A DNA stretch of 46,243 bases from assembly GCA_900769815.1 (NCBI GenBank), contig CAAGID010000014.1, positions 1 to 46,243 of the forward strand. Direction: 5' to 3'. The first letter of the stretch is position 1; each line of letters opens with the position of its first letter. This document shows, in pieces, positions 15,335 through 22,588 of the stretch. The position numbers and the translations under genes were made by a program. Below the pieces are notes generated by a model. It searched no databases. It was not told where the DNA came from and saw nothing but the letters and a program-made list of their open reading frames with translations. Source of the DNA: Clostridia bacterium. GTDB taxonomy: Bacteria > Bacillota > Clostridia > Christensenellales > QALW01.

Positions 15335-16465
15335 TTATCCCCTTATCGCAACATTCTCTACTGTTTCAATATAAACGCATACCTTCAAGATTCCGTCTGC
15401 TTCCTGCACAGTTGTTTTTGTTTCATAAACTTGTGCATCTTCAGGAATCTGAAGCTTCAGCTTGTTTATTATTTCCTTTTCCGCTTCTTTTATTGCTTCT
15501 TCCTTATCAACCGTTATTGTTTTAGGCGAAGTTTCATATCTGGTTATCTTCTCTATTTTAATTGGCAAGAAAAAAGTATTTATTTTCTCTGTTACGTCCC
15601 TTGAGTCTTCAAAGTTTTTTGTGCTCTTTGAAAAAACTTCTTTACCAAAGATATTTATCTTATAGAATTGGCAGAAATCGCCCGTATCCTCATAAACGGT
15701 TTTATCTAAAAATAGTTCTTCAGAGCCGTAGTACCATACGCTTGCGATAGCTTTACCTTCCGCCTTTACAGGATAAACCTGCTCGCCGAATTTCTGCGAT
15801 GCTTCAATAAGTTGCTGTCCTTCAGATACAGTCTGACCATTTTTTACTTTTTGAGTACCGCTTGTTACTATCAGATTGCGGATTATACAATCCTTTTTTG
15901 CAACAATATCGCCTTGACCTGAATCATTTGTTTTAAGCGACGTATCCTTTTTTACAAAAACCTGAACAACCGAACCCTTTACACTTACGTTAGTCCATAA
16001 AACATCCCTGTTTTGTGTTAAAATAGCATTTTCAACATCCTCAATACGGGCTAAAGCATTTTTACGCCAATCAAGCATACCGTTTTCAACGACTATGCTT
16101 TTTATACTTTCATAATCATAGCCTGTTACTTTGACCTGCCACGTTCTTGAAAACAAGGTGTAAAGACCTGCAACCATAACAGGGAGCATTATCCATAAGA
16201 AAATTCTTTTTTTGTTTGAGAATATCTTATAAGCCGCACCGTGTCTTTTTACAGTTGTGATTTTATATTCTTTATTTAAAAGTTTTTTAAGTGTTTTTAC
16301 CTGGTGCAAATATACGTCGGCTTCCATATTCATACTATCTAAGGCGACGGCATTTTTTATTATTATTTCATTTTCCTTTGCAAGGTTTAAGATCTTCTGT
16401 ATTTTAAGTCCCGTAAAATGCAGTCTTTCGTATGAATAAAAATCTCCGTATATTAATTTTATCAT
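15335..16465 (-). CDS. yqfD: Sporulation protein YqfD
   Basis: 376 residues. A cytoplasmic N-terminus, one membrane helix (88-105) and a large outer domain beginning TWQVKVTGYDYESI, with the DVLWTNVSVKGSVVQVFVKKD segment characteristic of YqfD. In B. subtilis it is expressed during sporulation under sigma-E and influences spore efficiency; its biochemical role is unknown. GAGAGGA precedes the ATG. It sits between yqfC and phoH as in sporulating Firmicutes. Confidence 0.9.
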   Translation of the reverse strand: MIKLIYGDFYSYERLHFTGLKIQKILNLAKENEIIIKNAVALDSMNMEADVYLHQVKTLKKLLNKEYKITTVKRHGAAYKIFSNKKRIFLWIMLPVMVAGLYTLFSRTWQVKVTGYDYESIKSIVVENGMLDWRKNALARIEDVENAILTQNRDVLWTNVSVKGSVVQVFVKKDTSLKTNDSGQGDIVAKKDCIIRNLIVTSGTQKVKNGQTVSEGQQLIEASQKFGEQVYPVKAEGKAIASVWYYGSEELFLDKTVYEDTGDFCQFYKINIFGKEVFSKSTKNFEDSRDVTEKINTFFLPIKIEKITRYETSPKTITVDKEEAIKEAEKEIINKLKLQIPEDAQVYETKTTVQEADGILKVCVYIETVENVAIRG

Positions 16466-16475
16466 AATTATCCTC

Positions 16476-16733
16476 TCAGGTCAAATATTCTGTCTTAAAA
16501 ATTTTACCTTTTATCTTTAAAATGCATCCATCCAACTCTTTTATTGATAAATTTTCGCCAAAAACGGCAAAAATCCGTTTTTTAGAGTAAATTTTAATAC
16601 ATTCTTTTTTCATATCTGCAATACCTGAGTGATTCTCAATTACTATAAAATTATCCTCCCACATAGAAACTTTAAAAAGTCCTGCACTTTCAGGTGCAAG
16701 GCCGCTTGAATACATAAGCTCTTTTTTAAGCAT
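16476..16733 (-). CDS. yqfC: YabP/YqfC-family sporulation protein
   Basis: An 85-residue YqfC. The middle reads VSMWEDNFIVIENHSGIADMKKECIKIYSKKR, followed by VFGENLSIKELDGCILKIKGKI, which is the YabP/YqfC core (spore coat or cortex related, sigma-E controlled in relatives). GAGGTG precedes the ATG. It is 10 bases upstream of yqfD. It argues that the organism is a spore-former or descends from one. Confidence 0.92.
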   Translation of the reverse strand: MLKKELMYSSGLAPESAGLFKVSMWEDNFIVIENHSGIADMKKECIKIYSKKRIFAVFGENLSIKELDGCILKIKGKIFKTEYLT

Positions 16734-16768
16734 AAAAACACCTCATATAAAATTATGAAAAGAAATGT

Positions 16769-16800
16769 AAAAAAATAACCGACAGCATTTGCTATCGGTT
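16769..16800 (-). terminator. Terminator after rpsU
   Basis: Stem AACCGATAGC/GCTGTCGGTT (one G-T pair) with a TATTTTTTT tail on the minus strand, between rpsU and yqfC. Confidence 0.85.
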
Positions 16801-16826
16801 ATCTTAAAATCAAATTTAAAAGAGAA

Positions 16827-17000
16827 TTAGTACTTTCTCTTTCTTGCAGCCTCAGCCTTCTTCTTTCTCTTTACACTGGGCTTTTCATAGTGTTCTCTCT
16901 TACGAACTTCTGCAAGAACGCCAGCACGGGCACACTTACGCTTAAAACGCTTAAGAGCATTTTCTAAGGATTCATTTTCACCAACATGAATTTCTGACAT
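16827..17000 (-). CDS. rpsU: Ribosomal protein S21
   Basis: 57 residues, the usual length. It reads MSEIHVGENESLENALKRFK and continues with RKCARAGVLAEVRKREHYEKPS before a highly basic Lys/Arg tail. S21 binds near the 16S anti-Shine-Dalgarno end. A GGGAGGG site precedes the ATG. It has its own promoter and terminator, yet lies just upstream of the yqfC operon, an order common in Clostridia. Confidence 0.97.
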   Translation of the reverse strand: MSEIHVGENESLENALKRFKRKCARAGVLAEVRKREHYEKPSVKRKKKAEAARKRKY

Positions 17001-17059
17001 CTATATCCCTCCCCTCAGTGTGGTATAACACGAGAGTCATTTCTCATATTCACGAGGCA

Positions 17060-17089
17060 ATTATAACAAACAAACTATAAAACTGTCAA
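17060..17089 (-). promoter_or_regulatory. rpsU promoter
   Basis: Perfect TTGACA (17084-17089) and TATAAT (17060-17065) with an 18-base spacer, leaving a leader of about 50 bases before rpsU. Confidence 0.8.
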
Positions 17090-17129
17090 ATACTTTTGAC
17101 AATTTTTTTGAAAAAAATATTTTTCAGTA

Positions 17130-17158
17130 TTGTTTTCAGGGTAATTTGATGGTATAAT
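17130..17158 (+). promoter_or_regulatory. Promoter for the HAD phosphatase
   Basis: TTGTTT (17130-17135), a 17-base spacer and TATAAT (17153-17158), 24 bases before the ATG. Confidence 0.6.
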
Positions 17159-17182
17159 ACAGTAAATTCAAAGGAGTTTTTT

Positions 17183-17821
17183 ATGAAAAATATAGTTTTT
17201 TTTGATTTAGACGGCACAATTTCAGATTCAGGGCAAGGAATTATCAACGGTCTTACTTATGCACAGGAGAAATTAAATTTGCGTCCTCTTACATTAGAGG
17301 AAAAGCGTTCTTGTATCGGCCCGCCTTTTGCACAGATTCTTATGAAGGTTTGGAATCTTTCCTTTGATGAAGCTGAGCACGTAATTGACGTTTACCGTGA
17401 ATATTATTCCGTTACGGGCATTTATGAAAACTATCTTTACCCTGATATGGAAAAGCTTTTAAAAGAGCTTACAGAAAAGGGCTATGAATTGCGTGTTTGT
17501 TCAGCAAAACCCTTAAAAATGGTAAAAACCGTTCTTGAATATTTTAAAATTGATAAGTATTTTACAACTTTAACAGGTGCTCAGATGCACGGTAAATATC
17601 CCGGCAAAGGACCTTTAATTGAACAGATTTTAAATGAAACGGGTGCAAAAGCCATAATGGTAGGCGACCGCAGTGATGATATTGAAGGCGGAAAGTATAA
17701 TAATATTCCTACCATCGGTGTTCTTTGGGGATATGGCTCTAAGGAAGAATTAAAGGATGCTGACTATTTAGTTACAAATGCATTGGAAATAAAAGATATT
17801 GCAGAAAGAGTTTTTAAGTAA
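17183..17821 (+). CDS. HAD-superfamily hydrolase, phosphoglycolate phosphatase-like
   Basis: 212 residues. Motif I is FFDLDGTISDSG with the nucleophile Asp at position 8 and the acid Asp at position 10. Motif II is VCSAKP, motif III the Lys of KYPGKGP, and motif IV MVGDRSDDIEGG. The helical cap lies between residues 16 and 80. It is of the Gph/PpaX-like subfamily; the physiological phosphate ester is unknown. AAAGGAG before the ATG. It is monocistronic with its own promoter and terminator. Confidence 0.88.
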   Translation: MKNIVFFDLDGTISDSGQGIINGLTYAQEKLNLRPLTLEEKRSCIGPPFAQILMKVWNLSFDEAEHVIDVYREYYSVTGIYENYLYPDMEKLLKELTEKGYELRVCSAKPLKMVKTVLEYFKIDKYFTTLTGAQMHGKYPGKGPLIEQILNETGAKAIMVGDRSDDIEGGKYNNIPTIGVLWGYGSKEELKDADYLVTNALEIKDIAERVFK

Positions 17822-17825
17822 AATT

Positions 17826-17863
17826 AAAGCACTTCACGAGTAATGAAGTGCTTTATATTTTTT
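17826..17863 (+). terminator. Terminator of the HAD gene
   Basis: Perfect 11-bp stem AAAGCACTTCA/TGAAGTGCTTT (17826-17854) followed by ATATTTTTT. Confidence 0.88.
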
Positions 17864-17869
17864 ATACCT

Positions 17870-18098
17870 CACAGTGCAAAAAAACTTAAAAATCAGATAA
17901 ATAAGTAATTAAGCCCGAAGGAGCATTGGAGTCCCCGAAATGCAGTATTGCATTTTGGGAAAAAGGAAGCACAGCGAAGCCCAACAGAGTTTACACAATT
18001 TTTTGTGTGAAACGCAAAGCGTAGCTTGTGCTGACGTTGTAAGTGACTGAATGTTTTATCGCACACAACCCGCAGTTTCAAGAATTTTTCGTGCTGTG
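17870..18098. repeat. CACAG inverted-end intergenic element, long copy
   Basis: A 229-base non-coding element. The left end CACAGTGCAAAAAAACTTAA is matched in reverse orientation by the right end, whose complement reads CACAGCACGAAAAATTCTTG. Both ends and the internal GTAAGTGACTGA align with the copy at 30503-30629. The centre is longer here and contains further small inverted repeats. The right end directly touches the stop codon (18099-18101) of the minus-strand gene. It looks like a non-autonomous mobile or structural repeat; no transposase is present. Confidence 0.7.
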
Positions 18099-18737
18099 TC
18101 AGTTGTGCCAACATATCCGCTTAATATTCTCGTGATACAATCCCGTTAACCAATCGACGTCGTTAGTACGCCAGGACATAATTTCGAGCATTCTTGTTTC
18201 CCAATTTCTGTCCTCTTCACGCTTTTCTTCAGTTATGTCGGCTTCCATTGTGGTATCAAATTCGCAGTAGCCGAAAATGTATCCGCCTGCATTCCATATG
18301 GAGAAATTGCTTTCGGGTCCTTTATTTATCTCGTCTCCGTGTGCTTCAACTAAAGCATCATGGCGAGCCTTGTATTCTTCCTCTTGGCCCTCTTCAAGCT
18401 TTGTAATAAATACTCTGTGGCGAATAAGCTCCTTGCTCTCTCTTACGATGCCGAAATCGTGATACATAAGACGCATTTCTTCAAAGGGTGTTGAAATCCA
18501 AACAAAACTATCGTTAAACCAATTTTCAGCAAGTTTTTTATCTTCAGCGGTAAAAGAAAAGCCATCATCTGTTTCATAATAGCCAAATACAAGATTATCT
18601 ACTGACCACATACTAAAGTTGGTCATCTTTTTTTCGTCTAAAAATGCGGTAAGGTCTTTCCAAATCTGACCTAAGGTGCTTCTGAAATTAAGGGTCTGAC
18701 CCTTCTTTATTTCCATTGCAAAGCCGTGTCTTTCCAT
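18099..18737 (-). CDS. Tandem L-rhamnose mutarotase-like protein
   Basis: 212 residues made of two copies of the RhaM (YiiL-type ferredoxin-like) fold. The first runs about 1-96 (RHGFAMEIKKGQ, NFSMWSVDNLVFGYYE), the second 106-212 (RHRVFITKLEEGQ, NFSIWNAGGYIFGYCEFD). The second keeps the family's YxxxH pair (Y122, H126 in EEYKARHDAL). The first has F18 and L22 instead, so it is probably not catalytic. Known RhaM proteins are about 104 residues and interconvert rhamnose anomers. No rhamnose gene is nearby. AAGGAT precedes the ATG. The last codon abuts a repeat element. Confidence 0.8.
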   Translation of the reverse strand: MERHGFAMEIKKGQTLNFRSTLGQIWKDLTAFLDEKKMTNFSMWSVDNLVFGYYETDDGFSFTAEDKKLAENWFNDSFVWISTPFEEMRLMYHDFGIVRESKELIRHRVFITKLEEGQEEEYKARHDALVEAHGDEINKGPESNFSIWNAGGYIFGYCEFDTTMEADITEEKREEDRNWETRMLEIMSWRTNDVDWLTGLYHENIKRICWHN

Positions 18738-18769
18738 AGCAAATCATCCTTTTTTACGTTATTTAAGTC

Positions 18770-18798
18770 ATTATACCACATATCCTTTTTTAATTCAA
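18770..18798 (-). promoter_or_regulatory. Promoter for the mutarotase-like gene
   Basis: TTGAAT (18793-18798), a 17-base spacer and TATAAT (18770-18775), divergent from the leuS promoter. Confidence 0.65.
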
Positions 18799-18808
18799 CA
18801 GTTTTTAA

Positions 18809-18837
18809 TTGACAACTTCACATATATATTATAGAAT
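18809..18837 (+). promoter_or_regulatory. leuS promoter
   Basis: TTGACA (18809-18814), a 17-base spacer and TAGAAT (18832-18837). Only about 30 bases separate it from the ATG, so there is no room for a T-box leader. Confidence 0.7.
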
Positions 18838-18872
18838 AATACGTAATAAATTTTGAAACGGAGTTTTAAAAT

Positions 18873-21287
18873 ATGGCAAAACCTTATGAACATCTGAAAA
18901 TAGAGAAAAAATGGCAGAATATATGGGAGCAGGAAAACGCTTTTAAGGCTGATGATTCCGATACCTCCAAGCCCAAATTTTACGGATTGATTGAATTCCC
19001 CTATCCCTCCGGTGCAGGTCTTCACGTTGGTCATCCCCGCTCAAATACCGCCCTTGATATTATTTCAAGAAAGCGTCGTATGCAGGGATATAACGTACTT
19101 TATCCTATCGGTTGGGACGCATTCGGTCTTCCTACTGAAAACTTTGCAATAAAGAATAATATTCATCCTGAATTGGTTACAAAGAATAACGTTGACCGCT
19201 TCAGAGAACAGCTTAAGAAAATCGGCTTCTCCTTTGATTATTCAAGGGAAGTAAATACCACCGATTCTAACTATTATAAATGGACACAGTGGATTTTCCT
19301 TCAGCTTTTTAAGAAAGGTCTTGCATATAAGAGTGAAATCGCCATTAACTGGTGTACCTCCTGTAACGTAGGTCTTGCAAACGAAGAGGTTGTTGGCGGT
19401 GTTTGCGAGCGTTGCGGCGGCGAAGTTATCAGAAAGACAAAGAGCCAGTGGATGCTCCGCATTACTGATTATGCCCAAAAGCTTCTTGACGGTCTTGACG
19501 ACGTTGACTTTATCGAAAAGGTAAAGACACAGCAGAGAAACTGGATCGGTAAATCGCAGGGTGCTCTTGTTAAGTTCAACGTGCCCTTATATAACGATTC
19601 TCTTACCGTATTTACAACACGTCCAGATACGCTTTTCGGTGCAACCTATATGGTAATTTCTCCTGAGCATCCTATGATTGATACGTTAGGCGATAAAATT
19701 AAGAATCTTGATAAAGTTATTGCTTACCGTGAAGAAGCTCAGAGAAAGAGCGATTTTGAGCGCACCGAAACCGCAAAGGAAAAGACCGGTGTTGTTCTTG
19801 AAGGCGTTACTGCCATTAACCCCCTTACTGAAAAAGAAATTCCCGTTTGGGTTTCTGACTACGTGCTTATGTCATACGGCACAGGTGCAATTATGGCAGT
19901 TCCTGCACACGATGACCGTGACTGGGCTTTTGCAAAGAAATTTGAGCTTCCCATTATTGAAGTTGTTGCCGGCGGCGACGTTTTAAACGAAGCCTTTACC
20001 GATATTGAAACAGGCACAATGGTTAATAGCGGTTTCTTAAACGGCTTAAGCGTTAAAGAAGCAAAAGAAGCTATTATTAAGCACCTTACCGAAAAAGGTA
20101 TCGGTGAAGCAAAGGTTAACTATAAACTTCGCGACTGGGTATTCTCACGTCAGCGTTATTGGGGCGAGCCTATTCCCCTTGTTTACTGTGAAAAGTGCGG
20201 TTGGGTTCCCGTTGACGAATCAGAACTTCCCTTAACTCTTCCTCACACAGAAGACTTTATTCCTACCGCTGATGCACAGTCACCTTTAGCAAAGCTTGAA
20301 GACTGGGTAAACACCACTTGTCCTCACTGCGGTGGCAAGGCAAAGCGTGAAACAGATACGATGCCTCAGTGGGCAGGTTCATCCTGGTACTTTATCCGCT
20401 ACGTTGACCCCCACAATACAGGAGCTATTGCCGATATGGATAAAATGAAATATTGGCTTCCTGTTGACTGGTATAACGGTGGTATGGAGCATACCACACT
20501 TCACCTTTTATATTCACGTTTCTGGCATCGTTTCCTTTATGACATAGGTGTTGTACCTACAAAAGAGCCCTATCTTAAGCGTACAAGTCACGGTATGATT
20601 TTAGGCGAGAACGGCGAAAAGATGAGTAAGTCACGCGGTAACGTTATTAACCCCGATGATATTGTAAACGAAATCGGTGCTGACTCCTTCAGAATGTACG
20701 AAATGTTTATGGGTGCCTTTGACCAGGCAATTCCGTGGTCAACAAAGGGTGCAAGAGGATGCCGTCGTTTCCTTGAGCGTGTATGGCGTTTATCTGACCT
20801 TATCGCAGATGTTGAAATGACAAAAGAACGTGAGGCTCTCCTTCACGCCATGATAAAGAAGGTTTCAGAAGACTTTGAACAGATGAAGTTCAATACTGCT
20901 ATTGCCGCAATGATGGCATACGTAAATGATATTTACAGACTTGGCAGTATCTCAAAAGACGAGTTAAAGGTTCTTCTTGTTCTTCTTAACCCCGTAGCCC
21001 CCCACTTAACAGAAGAAATGTGGGAGGATGCAGGCTTTGATGGCAGACTTTATCAGACTTCTTGGCCCATCTGGGACGAAAAGAAGCTTGTTAAGGACGA
21101 GGTTGAAATCGTTGTTCAGATTTGCGGTAAAATCAAGGCAAAGATAATGATTCCTGCTGACCTTGACAAAGAAGGTATGGAAAAGCTTATTGAAACTAAC
21201 GATACCGTTAAGAATCTTGTTACAGGTAAGGATATTAAGAAGATCGTTGCCGTTCCCGGAAAGCTTTTGAATATTGTTGCTATTTAA
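18873..21287 (+). CDS. leuS: Leucyl-tRNA synthetase
   Basis: 804 residues, bacterial size. Class I synthetase charging tRNA-Leu. The HIGH motif is HVGH (51-54) in PYPSGAGLHVGHP, and KMSKS is at 583-587. The editing domain contains FTTRPDTLFGATYMV and the GTGAIMAVPAHDDRD segment with its editing Asp. A Cys-rich zinc region is at CTSCNVGLANEEVVGGVCERCGG-type positions (about 161-185). The ATG follows CGGAG. Monocistronic. Confidence 0.98.
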   Translation: MAKPYEHLKIEKKWQNIWEQENAFKADDSDTSKPKFYGLIEFPYPSGAGLHVGHPRSNTALDIISRKRRMQGYNVLYPIGWDAFGLPTENFAIKNNIHPELVTKNNVDRFREQLKKIGFSFDYSREVNTTDSNYYKWTQWIFLQLFKKGLAYKSEIAINWCTSCNVGLANEEVVGGVCERCGGEVIRKTKSQWMLRITDYAQKLLDGLDDVDFIEKVKTQQRNWIGKSQGALVKFNVPLYNDSLTVFTTRPDTLFGATYMVISPEHPMIDTLGDKIKNLDKVIAYREEAQRKSDFERTETAKEKTGVVLEGVTAINPLTEKEIPVWVSDYVLMSYGTGAIMAVPAHDDRDWAFAKKFELPIIEVVAGGDVLNEAFTDIETGTMVNSGFLNGLSVKEAKEAIIKHLTEKGIGEAKVNYKLRDWVFSRQRYWGEPIPLVYCEKCGWVPVDESELPLTLPHTEDFIPTADAQSPLAKLEDWVNTTCPHCGGKAKRETDTMPQWAGSSWYFIRYVDPHNTGAIADMDKMKYWLPVDWYNGGMEHTTLHLLYSRFWHRFLYDIGVVPTKEPYLKRTSHGMILGENGEKMSKSRGNVINPDDIVNEIGADSFRMYEMFMGAFDQAIPWSTKGARGCRRFLERVWRLSDLIADVEMTKEREALLHAMIKKVSEDFEQMKFNTAIAAMMAYVNDIYRLGSISKDELKVLLVLLNPVAPHLTEEMWEDAGFDGRLYQTSWPIWDEKKLVKDEVEIVVQICGKIKAKIMIPADLDKEGMEKLIETNDTVKNLVTGKDIKKIVAVPGKLLNIVAI

Positions 21288-21292
21288 CAGTA

Positions 21293-21324
21293 AATCCCCT
21301 GATTTTTTAATCAGGGGATTATTT
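21293..21324 (+). terminator. leuS terminator
   Basis: Perfect 12-bp stem AATCCCCTGATT/AATCAGGGGATT with a TTTT loop, five bases after the stop codon; the following T run is short (ATTT). Confidence 0.8.
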
Positions 21325-21335
21325 AGTATTAACAT

Positions 21336-21372
21336 AAAAAGGTCTGATTTTCCGTAGAAATCAGACCTTTTT
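21336..21372. terminator. Bidirectional terminator overlapping the ThrE C-terminus
   Basis: Perfect stem AAAAAGGTCTGATTT/AAATCAGACCTTTTT. On the minus strand it includes the last codons and the stop of the ThrE-type gene; on the plus strand it backs up the leuS terminator. Confidence 0.8.
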
Positions 21373-21795
21373 TCTTGTAAATAATAATTTAAAAATTGCA
21401 GAAACAAGGCTTAATCCTGCCGTTATGGCACCAACGTAAAGTACTGTTTCCCAAGCATACTGTTTACATAATTGCCAATCGTTTAAAACGGCATATTGCA
21501 TTGTATAATATAAAAGTCCTCCGGGGACAAGTGGAATTACAGCAGGCGTTACAAATACAGTTGACGGTGCTTTAAGTATTCTTGCTGAAATTTCGGCGTA
21601 TAATCCACAAGATAAAGCCGAAAGAAAAGCGGAAAGAAATATATTTTCAAAAAAGTTCATTGATAAAAGATATACGCCCCAGCACACAAGACCGCCTATA
21701 CCTGCCGTAATAAGACGTTTGCATTTTAAGTTATAAAGGAAGGCAAAGCCCATTGAGCTGAGAATTGCATAAAGAAGCTGTAAACACTCGTTCAT
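21361..21795 (-). CDS. Threonine/serine exporter, ThrE C-terminal half (DUF3815 type)
   Basis: A 144-residue membrane protein with four to five helices and the motif PAVIPLVPGGLLYYTMQYAV, characteristic of the ThrE_2 subunit. Together with the preceding gene it forms a split version of the ThrE exporter of Thr and Ser. Start 21795 was chosen because it overlaps the upstream stop as ATGA and has GGGAGGT upstream; a longer frame would run far into the upstream gene. The C-terminus is encoded inside the terminator hairpin. Confidence 0.88.
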   Translation of the reverse strand: MNECLQLLYAILSSMGFAFLYNLKCKRLITAGIGGLVCWGVYLLSMNFFENIFLSAFLSALSCGLYAEISARILKAPSTVFVTPAVIPLVPGGLLYYTMQYAVLNDWQLCKQYAWETVLYVGAITAGLSLVSAIFKLLFTRKKV

Positions 21796-22544
21796 ACCGC
21801 AATACCTCCCATAATTACCATAGCAAGCATAAATCCGCCTGCAAGCGCAACTGCCCACAATAGACTTTCAGCAAGCTTTATAATACCTGAAACCGTATCG
21901 CCTATAACAATATCCCTTATGGAATTTGTTATTGCAACACCGGGAATAAGCAACATTATATCGCCTATTATAACTTTATCAACGTTAAGCATAGGAAGCA
22001 CTATCTTCAAAGCATATATACCTAATCCGCATATAAGTGCCGTTATAAAATAGAAGAATATTTTATTGGGAGAAACTGATGAAAAAAATATCTGTGCAAA
22101 GCAAATAACAACTGCAAATAAACCTGCAACGCATCCGTCAATAATGTTTCCGCCAAAGAACAATGCAAAAGCAAAGGCTGCAAGTACAGAACCTGCAAGC
22201 AGTTTAAATTTACTGCTCTTCTCTAAAGTAATTTTCCTCAGTTCTTCTTCAAATTCACATATGTTCATATTTGCACAATTACGACAAAGACTATTCAATT
22301 TTTCTAACTTATCAAAATTTGCAGAAGAACCTTTTAATGAACGACGTGTCTGTGTTTCCTGGGTACCGTCACTATATGTAACTGTTAAATTTATAACGGT
22401 CGTAAGTACGAATACGTCAACACGCTGTAATCCAAAGGCTTTACCTACGCGGTAAAGACTATCTTCAACGCGGTTAATTTCCGCGCCTGAACTAAGTAAT
22501 GCTTCACCTAAGTCAAGCATACATTTCATAATCTTCTTTTCCAT
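21792..22544 (-). CDS. Threonine/serine exporter, ThrE N-terminal half (DUF1212 type)
   Basis: A 250-residue protein. A cytoplasmic N-terminal domain begins with CMLDLGEALLSSGAEINRVEDSLYRV, the ThrE_1 signature, followed by five membrane helices (about 115-245) including MLLIPGVAITNSIRDIVIGDTVSG. It is the first subunit of a split ThrE-type exporter and overlaps the second by four bases (ATGA), showing tight coupling. AAAGGA precedes the ATG. Confidence 0.88.
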   Translation of the reverse strand: MEKKIMKCMLDLGEALLSSGAEINRVEDSLYRVGKAFGLQRVDVFVLTTVINLTVTYSDGTQETQTRRSLKGSSANFDKLEKLNSLCRNCANMNICEFEEELRKITLEKSSKFKLLAGSVLAAFAFALFFGGNIIDGCVAGLFAVVICFAQIFFSSVSPNKIFFYFITALICGLGIYALKIVLPMLNVDKVIIGDIMLLIPGVAITNSIRDIVIGDTVSGIIKLAESLLWAVALAGGFMLAMVIMGGIAV

Positions 22545-22554
22545 AAATATCCTT

Positions 22555-22581
22555 TAAAAAAGGGCGGATAAAAATCCACCC
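22555..22581 (-). terminator. Terminator after the FakA-like gene
   Basis: Stem GGGTGGAT/ATCCGCCC (22562-22581, one T-G pair) with a TTTTTTA tail on the minus strand, between the FakA-like gene and thrE. Confidence 0.8.
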
Positions 22582-22588
22582 ATAATAT

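Noticed and set aside
17893..18114. A 73-codon minus-strand reading frame in the intergenic region before the mutarotase-like gene
   Set aside because: It lies almost wholly in the inverted-end repeat, has no ribosome site and overlaps the end of the upstream gene.
18738..18872. A T-box leader before leuS
   Set aside because: Only about 30 bases separate the promoter from the ATG, and no T-box sequence or specifier stem is present.
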